A stretch of 64,000 nt of DNA from Bauldia litoralis (GTDB lineage Bacteria > Pseudomonadota > Alphaproteobacteria > Rhizobiales > Kaistiaceae): assembly GCF_900104485.1 (NCBI RefSeq), contig NZ_FMXQ01000012.1:99868-163867 (forward strand). Direction: 5' to 3'. Under the pieces are notes generated by a model. That model did not search any database. It saw only the letters and a list, made by a program, of their open reading frames with translations, and was not told the origin of the DNA. This document shows, one piece after another, positions 37,084 through 44,098 of this stretch. Position 1 is the stretch's first letter. Every line of letters begins with the position of its first letter. Both the position numbers and the translations under genes were made by a program.

Positions 37084-37932
37084 CTATAACGCCTGCCTGA
37101 CGGTCGAGGCCAGCTTGGCTTCCAGGGTTTCGATGGCGCCGCCGGAGACCTTGGGGATGTCGCGGAAGGCGGCGTTGACGAAGCAGAAGAGGGCGTAGCC
37201 GAGGAGGCCGAGGCAGATGGCCGCGACGAGAACCTGGCCGTAAGGCTGTCCGGTCAGCCAGGCGAAGGCATCGCCGGTGCCGCCCGCCGCATTGGGGTCG
37301 GCGCGCCATGCGGCGTAGACGAAGAGCATGCCGACAATCACGACGACGAGGCCCTTGGCGACCAGCCCGGCCTTCAGCAGCCAGTCCCAGTGCTCTGTAA
37401 AATGATTGGCCTGGAGGCGGTGGCGGTATTTTTCGCGCCATGCGCGGTAGGCATAGTAGATGCCGACGCCGACAATCACGAAGCCGCCGAGCGCGACCAG
37501 CCACCGCCCGCCGGGCCATTGCATGATCGCCGACAGCCAAGCGGCGAGGGACGAACCGCCGCCCTCCCCGCCATCGGTGAAAAGCAGGGTGAAGGCCAGC
37601 GCCGCAAGACCGAGGTGAATGAAGCCGGAGACGATCAGGGCGGCGCGGGCGACCAGGCCCTTGCCGTCCGTACCGCGGTCCTCGAGATCGAAGACGGCGT
37701 TGACGCCACGCCAGACGGCGAAGGCGACCATGCCGAGGAAGATCAGGAAAAGGACAACGCTGCCCCAGGCGGTGCTTTCGAGTTGGCTGAGCGCCGAGGA
37801 CGTGCCGCTCGCCTGGCCGCCATACCAGATGGCGTAGAGGGAGAAGCCGGCGACGCACAGATAGACGAGGCCGCGGCCGGCATAACCGGCCCGCATCACC
37901 GGGATCGCCCAGGAAAAATCGTCTCGCGCCAT
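37084..37932 (-). CDS. DUF1206 membrane protein
   Basis: A 282-residue integral membrane protein with six hydrophobic segments arranged as three repeats of a two-helix unit, each opening like RAGYAGRGLVYL, VARAALIVSGFIHLGLA and LLKAGLVAKGLVVVIVG. This is the DUF1206 pattern; the function is unknown. Start ATG 37932 has a GGAG box upstream and gives the family N-terminus. A divergent gap of 287 bases with repeats separates it from the EEP gene. Confidence 0.87.
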   Translation of the reverse strand: MARDDFSWAIPVMRAGYAGRGLVYLCVAGFSLYAIWYGGQASGTSSALSQLESTAWGSVVLFLIFLGMVAFAVWRGVNAVFDLEDRGTDGKGLVARAALIVSGFIHLGLAALAFTLLFTDGGEGGGSSLAAWLSAIMQWPGGRWLVALGGFVIVGVGIYYAYRAWREKYRHRLQANHFTEHWDWLLKAGLVAKGLVVVIVGMLFVYAAWRADPNAAGGTGDAFAWLTGQPYGQVLVAAICLGLLGYALFCFVNAAFRDIPKVSGGAIETLEAKLASTVRQAL

Positions 37933-37965
37933 GCGGTGCTCCAAGGAGGTATTCTGGGACAACCC

Positions 37966-38146
37966 CTGGATTGGTGGATTTGTTCCGGATGACGTGACGC
38001 GGAGCGGCGGCGTGCCCCCTCCACCATCCTGCACATGGTCCCCTCGCCTGTGAACGGCGGCGGATACGCCAGGTCACGGGCTGTGCGTCGCGCGGAAAGA
38101 GGCCCGACGATCGCGCGACTCCTCTGGATTGGTGGATTTGTTTCGG
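37966..38146. repeat. 23-bp direct repeat pair
   Basis: CTGGATTGGTGGATTTGTT followed by C/T-CGG occurs at 37966-37988 and again at 38124-38146, with a single difference in 23 bases. The copies are 158 bases apart and flank the second palindromic repeat element, inside the DUF1206-EEP intergenic gap. Confidence 0.75.
38014..38065. repeat. Interspersed double-hairpin repeat, copy 2
   Basis: A diverged copy of the element at 36201-36250: GCCCCCTCCACCAT, then CATGGTCCCCTCGCC and GTGAACGGCGGCGGAT. The first hairpin arm has decayed and the second is shifted. It lies between the two copies of the 23-bp direct repeat. Confidence 0.6.
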
Positions 38147-38219
38147 GGCGCGCCGCATACTCGCCCGATGGACATAGCCGCCCGACATCGCGGGCGGCGT
38201 TCCCCTGGAGGGGTTGCCG

Positions 38220-39302
38220 GTGTTCCTCGTCTTCCTGGCGCTTGGCGTCCTGACCCTGATCGTTGCGGGAATGACCCTCGCGCCGTTGTTGCCGATCGCG
38301 CATGGCGCGGTGCGGGCCTGCGAATTTCCGCGCCTGCAGATCATGGCGATCGCGGCACTGCTGGCGGTGGTCAGCCTCTTCCTGCTGCCCGACCCGCTGG
38401 CGATCGGGCTACTGGTCGTCCAGGGCGCGGTGCTGCTGGCGCAGGGGTATGTCTGCCTGCGCTATACCCGGCTGTGGCGGGTGCAGTCGCTGCCCTTCGA
38501 CGGGGACGGGGCGGCGGTCTTCCGGATGGTCGCCGCCAACGTCAAGATGTCGAACCGGCGCTACGACGCGCTGATCGACCTGCTCGCCGAGCAGGACCCG
38601 GACATGGTGATCCTGGTCGAGGTCGACGCGGCATGGCTCACGGCGCTGGCGCCGATCCGGGAACGCTATCCCTTCGTCGTCGAGCAGCCGCAGGACAACG
38701 CCTATGGCATGGCGCTGTTCTCGCGCCTGCCGCTGACCGACGCCACGGTGCGCTTCCGCCTGATGGAGGAGGTGCCGTCGATCCGGGCCAGCGTCGAGAC
38801 GCCGGACGGGCAGCGCTTCGCGCTCTACGTCATCCACCCCGAGCCGCCGGTGCCCCATGCCGATACGCTCGGCCGCGACGGCGAACTGATCCTGACTGCG
38901 GAGGATACCAAAGAGGACGACCTGCCGGCGGTGGTCGCCGGCGACCTCAACGACGTCGCGTGGTCGCGATCGACACGGCGCTTCCAGCGGCTGAGCGGGC
39001 TGCTCGACCCGCGCGTCGGCCGCGGCTTCTTCAACAGCTTCGACGCACGCTACCGGTTCATGCGCTGGCCGCTCGACCACCTCTTTCACGACGCCCGCTT
39101 CCGGGTCGCGGACCTGGCCCGGCTGCCGGCGATCGGCTCGGACCATTTCCCGATGCTCTTCGCCCTGGCGCTGCTGGCCGAGGAGGCGAGCGGCGAGACG
39201 CCGGAGGCGGCCGATGCCGACGACACGGAGGAAGCGGCGGAGGTGGTCGCCGAGGCGAAGACGCTCGACCGCAAGCCGATCGGCAGCGACTGGGAGAAGT
39301 GA
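38220..39302 (+). CDS. Membrane-anchored endonuclease/exonuclease/phosphatase (EEP) family protein
   Basis: A 360-residue protein. The N-terminal 80 residues hold two to three membrane segments; the rest is an EEP domain with ILVEVDAAWL (metal-binding E), VVAGDLNDVAWS (D-x-N) and GSDHFPM (catalytic DH). The last 35 residues are acidic and low-complexity. The likely role is a phosphodiesterase or nuclease at the membrane; the substrate is unknown. GTG 38220 is preferred over TTG 38214 because GGAGGGG is about 8 bases before it. Confidence 0.86.
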   Translation: MFLVFLALGVLTLIVAGMTLAPLLPIAHGAVRACEFPRLQIMAIAALLAVVSLFLLPDPLAIGLLVVQGAVLLAQGYVCLRYTRLWRVQSLPFDGDGAAVFRMVAANVKMSNRRYDALIDLLAEQDPDMVILVEVDAAWLTALAPIRERYPFVVEQPQDNAYGMALFSRLPLTDATVRFRLMEEVPSIRASVETPDGQRFALYVIHPEPPVPHADTLGRDGELILTAEDTKEDDLPAVVAGDLNDVAWSRSTRRFQRLSGLLDPRVGRGFFNSFDARYRFMRWPLDHLFHDARFRVADLARLPAIGSDHFPMLFALALLAEEASGETPEAADADDTEEAAEVVAEAKTLDRKPIGSDWEK

Positions 39303-39325
39303 TCGCGCCGGCTCCGGCTAGCTGG

Positions 39326-40432
39326 CTAAGCCCCCGCGATCAGCGCGTTGACGTCGGCGGCCTTTTCCATGTGGACGATATGACCGGCGCCGGGAATGAC
39401 GGTGACGGTGACATTCGCCGGCAGGCCCTCGGCATGGGCAACCGACAGGATGCGGTCCTCCGCGCCCCACACGACATGGACCGGGGCGGCGATATCGGCG
39501 AGGCGGTCGCGCAGCGAATGACGCTGGGCGTCGCCGTCGAAATTGGCCGCGGCGACGGCCTGAAGGGCTGCCAGCGCACCGTCGAGGCGCTTGAACTTCA
39601 GTACGTCCTCGACCATTTCGGCGGTGACCATCTGCGGGTCGGCGACCAGCATCTCGAGCCAGGGACGGAGCTTGCGGGCGCGGCTCTCGGCGATGAAGCC
39701 GGCGATGAAGTCGCCGGCGATCTCAGGCCCGAACCCGGCCGGGGCGACCAGCGTCAACCCGTCGACGCGGGACGGCGCATCGAGGGCGATGGTGGCGGCG
39801 ATCGCGGCGCCGAGCGAGTGACCGACGAGATGGGCGGATTCGATCCCCTCGGCGTCCATGTAGTCGATGACGGCAGTCGCGAGACCGGCGGGCGAACCGT
39901 CGTCCAGCGCCTTTTCCGAGCCGCCATGGCCGGGCAGGTCGATGGCATGGACCGGGCGATCCTCGGCGAGCGCTGCCTGGTTGAGCATCCAGGTCGACAG
40001 GTCGGCGCCGAAGCCGTGGATGAAAACGATCGGCTTGCCCGTGTCGGGGCCGGCCTTGAGGCGGCGGATGCGACGGCCGCCGGCCTCGACGGTCTCGGCC
40101 GACGGGCCACTGGCGGCGCCGGCCTCCTCCGGGACGAAGCCCTCGAGGAAGGTGCGGACGAAATCGTCAACGGCTTCCTCGGAAACCTCCGGTGCGGCGA
40201 CGACGCCGAGCAGCGCGCCGACCGGCACGGTGTCGCCGTCGGCGACGACGCGGCGGCGCAGGACGCCGGTGACCGGGCTCTCGAAGACATTGGCGATCTT
40301 GCTGGTCTCGATGTCCATGATCTCCTGGCCGAGCTCGATCGGCGTACCGATATCGACGGCCCAGCGGGCGAGCATGCCCTCCTCCATGGCAAGGCCCCAT
40401 TTCGGCATGGTGATCGGCTGGATTTCGGCCAT
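39326..40432 (-). CDS. acoC: Acetoin dehydrogenase-type E2: lipoyl domain plus alpha/beta hydrolase
   Basis: A 368-residue two-domain protein. Residues 1-80 are a biotinyl/lipoyl domain, with the modified lysine K45 in DIETSKIANVF. Residues 125-368 are an alpha/beta hydrolase with nucleophile GHSLGA and histidine GHIVHME instead of the catalytic domain usual in E2 enzymes. This architecture is that of AcoC of the acetoin dehydrogenase complex. The start ATG 40432 has GGAGGAAAA upstream; an in-frame ATG at 40525 overlaps the acoB stop but only adds a non-conserved leader. Confidence 0.88.
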   Translation of the reverse strand: MAEIQPITMPKWGLAMEEGMLARWAVDIGTPIELGQEIMDIETSKIANVFESPVTGVLRRRVVADGDTVPVGALLGVVAAPEVSEEAVDDFVRTFLEGFVPEEAGAASGPSAETVEAGGRRIRRLKAGPDTGKPIVFIHGFGADLSTWMLNQAALAEDRPVHAIDLPGHGGSEKALDDGSPAGLATAVIDYMDAEGIESAHLVGHSLGAAIAATIALDAPSRVDGLTLVAPAGFGPEIAGDFIAGFIAESRARKLRPWLEMLVADPQMVTAEMVEDVLKFKRLDGALAALQAVAAANFDGDAQRHSLRDRLADIAAPVHVVWGAEDRILSVAHAEGLPANVTVTVIPGAGHIVHMEKAADVNALIAGA

Positions 40433-40521
40433 GTGATTTTCCTCCGGGCTTGATGCTTTGTCGCCGTCGTCCTCCGGCTCCCACCAATTGGGGATGCGCG
40501 TCGGGCGACGGCTTTCGACGG

Positions 40522-41550
40522 TCATTCGGCGGCGACCTTGCGGTCGTGGTCGAGCACGGCGGCGACCGCCGCCTCGATCTTGTCGACGCCCGGGATGTAG
40601 ATGTCCTCCAGCGCCGGCGAGAAGGGCACCGGCGCGTGCGGCGCGGTGACCAGCTTGATCGGCGCCTTCAGCGAATCGAAGGCATGCTCGGCGACGAGAC
40701 CGGCGATGTCGCCGGCCATGCCGCAGCGCGGATGCGCCTCGTCGACAACCACGAGGCGGCCGGTCTCGGCGACCGTCTCGAGGATCGTCTCGGTATCGAG
40801 AGGCGAGGTGGTGCGCGGGTCGACGACCGTGCAGGAGATGCCGCGGCGGGCGAGATTGTCGGCCGCCTCGTTGGCGAAATTCACCATGCGGCCGAAGGCG
40901 ACGATGGTGACGTCGTCACCCTCGCGGGTGACATTGGCCTCGCCGAAGGGGATGGCATAGGGCTCGTCCGGCACCTCCATCTCGTCGTCATACATCGCCT
41001 TGTGCTCGAAGAAGACGACCGGGTCGTCGTCGCGGATCGCCTGGATCAGGAGGCCCTTGGCCTCGTAGGCGTTCGACGGCAGCACGACCTTGAGTCCGGG
41101 GATATGGGTGAAGACCGGATAGAGGCATTGCGAGTGCTGCGAGGCGGCGCGGAAGCCGGCGCCATACATCGTGCGGATGGTCAGCGGGGTCACCGCCTTG
41201 CCGCCGAACATGTAGCGGAACTTGGCGGTCTGGTTGAGGATCTGATCGAAGCAGACGCCCATGAAATCGACGAACATCAACTCGACGATCGGGCGCAGGC
41301 CGGTGAGTGCGGCACCCGCCGCCGCGCCGACGAAGGAGATCTCGGCAAGGTGGGTATCGAGGACGCGGTCGGGACCGAATTGCGGTCGCAGGCCCTTGGT
41401 GACGCCCATCGGGCCGCCCCATGCATCCTGGTCGCCGGCAGCGCCGGTGCCGCCTGCAACATCCTCGCCCATCAGGATGACGCGCTCGTCGCGCTCCATC
41501 TCCTGACGCATCGCTTCGTTGATCGCCTGGCGATAGCTTTTCTTCGACAT
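40522..41550 (-). CDS. acoB: Thiamine-dependent dehydrogenase E1 component, beta subunit
   Basis: A 342-residue transketolase-type beta subunit, with LMGEDVAGGTGAAGDQDAWG, the cofactor-contact segment EISFVGAAAGAALTGLRPIV and IRTMYGAGFRAASQHSQ. It pairs with the alpha subunit encoded 12 bases upstream to decarboxylate or cleave a C4 keto compound such as acetoin. The E1-E1-E2 order and the hydrolase-type E2 favour acetoin dehydrogenase over pyruvate dehydrogenase. Confidence 0.9.
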   Translation of the reverse strand: MSKKSYRQAINEAMRQEMERDERVILMGEDVAGGTGAAGDQDAWGGPMGVTKGLRPQFGPDRVLDTHLAEISFVGAAAGAALTGLRPIVELMFVDFMGVCFDQILNQTAKFRYMFGGKAVTPLTIRTMYGAGFRAASQHSQCLYPVFTHIPGLKVVLPSNAYEAKGLLIQAIRDDDPVVFFEHKAMYDDEMEVPDEPYAIPFGEANVTREGDDVTIVAFGRMVNFANEAADNLARRGISCTVVDPRTTSPLDTETILETVAETGRLVVVDEAHPRCGMAGDIAGLVAEHAFDSLKAPIKLVTAPHAPVPFSPALEDIYIPGVDKIEAAVAAVLDHDRKVAAE

Positions 41551-41562
41551 CGGTCCGCCCCC

Positions 41563-42537
41563 CTAATACGCCACGTAAATATCGGTCATCAGATCGGCCT
41601 CGCCCGGCATCGGCGCGGCCTTGGCGGCTACCATGCAGGCGCGGATCTCGGCTTCGATCTCGCGATCGGCCGCATCGAGTTCGCTGGCGTCGATCAGCGA
41701 AGCCTCGACGATGCGCTGGCGGAAGAGTTCGATCGGGTCGGCGTTGCGCGCCGCCTCGACTTCCTCGGGCAGGCGGTAGGTGCCGGCGTCGCCCTCGAAA
41801 TGACCGTAGAAGCGGTTGAGCTTGACGTGGAGCAGCGACGGCCCGCCGCCGGATCGCGCCCGCTCGATCGCCTCGCCGGCGGCCTCGTAGACGGCGAAGA
41901 AATCGCCGCCATCGACCTCGCGCGACGGGAGGCCGAAGCCCTCGCCGCGGCCTTTCTGGGTGCCGCCGACCGACCAGGCGGAGGCGGTCGCCTCGGCATA
42001 ACCGTTGTCCTCGGCGACGAAGACCACCGGCAGGTTCCAGATCTTCGCCAGATTATAGCTTTCCAGCACGGCGCCCTGGTTGGAGGCACCGTCACCGTAG
42101 AAGCAGATGGCAACGCCGCCGGTCTTGAGGAGCTTGGCGGTCAGGGCCGCGCCGCAGACCAGCGGCGCCCCGGCGCCGACAATGCCGTTGGCGCCGAGCA
42201 TGCCCTTGGACAGGTCGGCGATATGCATCGAGCCGCCCTTGCCGCCGCACAGGCCTTCCTTGCGGCCGAAGATCTCGTGCATCATCGGCCCGACCTCGAC
42301 GCCCTTGGCGATGCAATGACCGTGGCCGCGATGGGTGGAGGCAATGGCGTCGCGCTCGTCGAGATGCATGCAGACACCGACGCCCGAGGCTTCCTCGCCG
42401 GCATAGAGATGGACGAAGCCGGGGATGGTGCCGGCGGCGAACTCGGTATGAACCGCGTCCTCGAATTCGCGGATCGTCCGCATTCTCCGATAAGCCGCGC
42501 CAAGCTCATCGCGCGACAACTGCATGCCACTCGCCAT
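41563..42537 (-). CDS. acoA: Thiamine-dependent dehydrogenase E1 component, alpha subunit
   Basis: A 324-residue alpha subunit with the thiamine diphosphate motif GDGASNQGAV ... VFVAEDN and the STHRGHGHCIAKG segment. I use ATG 42537, placing GGAGG 8 bases upstream; an ATG at 42543 is too close to it. The operon acoA-acoB-acoC contains no lipoamide dehydrogenase (E3) in this window, so that subunit must come from elsewhere. Confidence 0.9.
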   Translation of the reverse strand: MASGMQLSRDELGAAYRRMRTIREFEDAVHTEFAAGTIPGFVHLYAGEEASGVGVCMHLDERDAIASTHRGHGHCIAKGVEVGPMMHEIFGRKEGLCGGKGGSMHIADLSKGMLGANGIVGAGAPLVCGAALTAKLLKTGGVAICFYGDGASNQGAVLESYNLAKIWNLPVVFVAEDNGYAEATASAWSVGGTQKGRGEGFGLPSREVDGGDFFAVYEAAGEAIERARSGGGPSLLHVKLNRFYGHFEGDAGTYRLPEEVEAARNADPIELFRQRIVEASLIDASELDAADREIEAEIRACMVAAKAAPMPGEADLMTDIYVAY

Positions 42538-42664
42538 CGTCATTTCCTCCCATCGCAACGTTTCGACGTCTTGTTGTTGGGGAGGATGATATGCTCTTGC
42601 GGGTGGCTGGCAAGTGCGGCGGTGCGGGCGCCCGCCATGATGGGACAAGCACCCGGGCGCGACG

Positions 42665-43165
42665 TCAGCCGCGCATGCCGAAGAAGCCGCGGATCATGCC
42701 GGCGAGATCGCGGCCGGCAAGGAGGCCGCCCAGGCCCCCGGCGCCATAGGCATGGTCGAGTTCCGCCTGGCGCGCCGTGAGCATTTCGGCGAATCGATCG
42801 ACCAGCGCCGGCGAACCGGCGAGGATCGGCTCGAGCGCCGCGCTGGTGACCTCGACGGCGGTGACATCGCTGGTAGCGATGACGTTGGCGCTTCGCCGCG
42901 CGCCGGTCATCAGCGACATCTCACCAACGATGGTGCCGGGACCGCCGGAAGCGATGTGCTTTCCGGTTCGGCGATCGCCTGTATCGATATCGACCGCACC
43001 GTCGGCAATGATGAACAGCGAGGTGCCGGCATCGTCCTCCCTGATCAGGAACGAGCCCTGCGGAAAGGTTCGGACCGCCGCCCGTTTCGCGAGGGCGTCG
43101 AGTTCGGCCGGACCGAGCAGATCGGCGAAAAAGGGATTGGCGGCGAGGATATCGCGTGGCTGCAT
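42665..43165 (-). CDS. Single-domain cyclic nucleotide-binding protein (copy A)
   Basis: A 166-residue protein that is one cNMP-binding domain (residues 10-130), with the phosphate-binding cassette GTIVGEMSLMTGARRSANV. The arginine that contacts cyclic phosphate is present in RRSA. There is no DNA-binding or enzymatic domain; the tail is glycine-rich and ends in GFFGMRG. It is paralogous to the 166-residue protein at 46662-47162. GGGAGG lies upstream of the ATG. It may gate or sense for a partner not encoded here. Confidence 0.83.
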   Translation of the reverse strand: MQPRDILAANPFFADLLGPAELDALAKRAAVRTFPQGSFLIREDDAGTSLFIIADGAVDIDTGDRRTGKHIASGGPGTIVGEMSLMTGARRSANVIATSDVTAVEVTSAALEPILAGSPALVDRFAEMLTARQAELDHAYGAGGLGGLLAGRDLAGMIRGFFGMRG

Positions 43166-43326
43166 GAGGGCCTCCCTGGCGCCGCGACTTTCTACCCGGC
43201 CGCCGCCGCGGTCAAGAAACCGTGCCGCGGTTCGCAGATTGTCAACCATATCGAGCTATGGCTGGGGAAACGCGCCGCCGACGAGCGCCGCCCCCTGCCC
43301 AAGACCCTGCCGAAGGAGCCAACTCC

Positions 43327-43917
43327 GTGCGGATCGACGCCATACCCCTCGGGAAGAACCCGCCAGAAGATGTCAACGTGATCATCGAGGTTCCAGTCGG
43401 GGGCGAGCCGATCAAATACGAGCTCGACAAGGCTTCCGGCGCCATGTTCGTCGACCGTTTCCTCTATACGCCAATGCGCTATCCCGGCAATTACGGCTTC
43501 GTGCCGCACACCTTGTCGGATGATGGAGACCCGATCGACGTCATCGTCACCAACACCAGGGCGATCATGCCGGGGGCGGTGATGAATGTCCGACCGATCG
43601 GCGTGCTGATGATGTCGGACGAGTCGGGCAATGACGAGAAGATCGTCGCCGTGCCGAGCAACCAGCTGACCATGCGCTATCACTCGGTGAAAACCGTTTC
43701 GCAACTGCCGCAGATCACCCTCGAGCAGGTCAAACATTTCTTCGAGCACTACAAGGACCTCGAGCCCGACAAGTGGGTCAAGGTGCTGCGCTGGGGCGAC
43801 GCCGACGAGGCAAAGTCACTGATCGTCGAGGCGATCGCGCGGGCGAAGAAGCCAGCGAAGCGGGCCGGGACGACAAAGCCCGCGAAAGTTGCCCGCAGCA
43901 GGAAGGCCAAAAGCTGA
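43327..43917 (+). CDS. ppa: Inorganic pyrophosphatase
   Basis: A 196-residue family I soluble pyrophosphatase with the N-terminal [17 protein letters not shown] and the active-site signature DGDPIDVIV. Start is GTG 43327 with AAGGAG 9 bases upstream, matching the usual (M)[13 protein letters not shown]-terminus. The last 25 residues are an extra lysine/arginine-rich tail ([14 protein letters not shown]...), longer than in typical rhizobial enzymes. It hydrolyses PPi to drive biosynthesis. Confidence 0.96.
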   Translation: MRIDAIPLGKNPPEDVNVIIEVPVGGEPIKYELDKASGAMFVDRFLYTPMRYPGNYGFVPHTLSDDGDPIDVIVTNTRAIMPGAVMNVRPIGVLMMSDESGNDEKIVAVPSNQLTMRYHSVKTVSQLPQITLEQVKHFFEHYKDLEPDKWVKVLRWGDADEAKSLIVEAIARAKKPAKRAGTTKPAKVARSRKAKS

Positions 43918-44002
43918 AAACAGCCAAGTCACTGATTTGAAATAAATACTGGGTATTTGGTATCTCGCATTCCGAGTGCTGCTGCACTAGCATTCGATTC
44001 AC

Positions 44003-44027
44003 GGCTGCGCGTCGACGCAGCCCTTTT
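44003..44027 (+). terminator. Probable terminator between ppa and the RTX gene
   Basis: GGCTGCG (44003-44009) pairs perfectly with CGCAGCC (44016-44022) around CGTCGA, followed by CTTTTC. It lies 86 bases after the ppa stop and 72 bases before the RTX gene start. Since the only AT-rich promoter-like stretch (43935-43965) is upstream of it, it might instead act as an attenuator in the RTX gene leader. Confidence 0.6.
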
Positions 44028-44098
44028 CAATCAGGCGCATGTGCAATGCGTGGAGAATCCTGCGGGCCGCGACCCGCGCCGAACCGTCCGGAGGAAGA

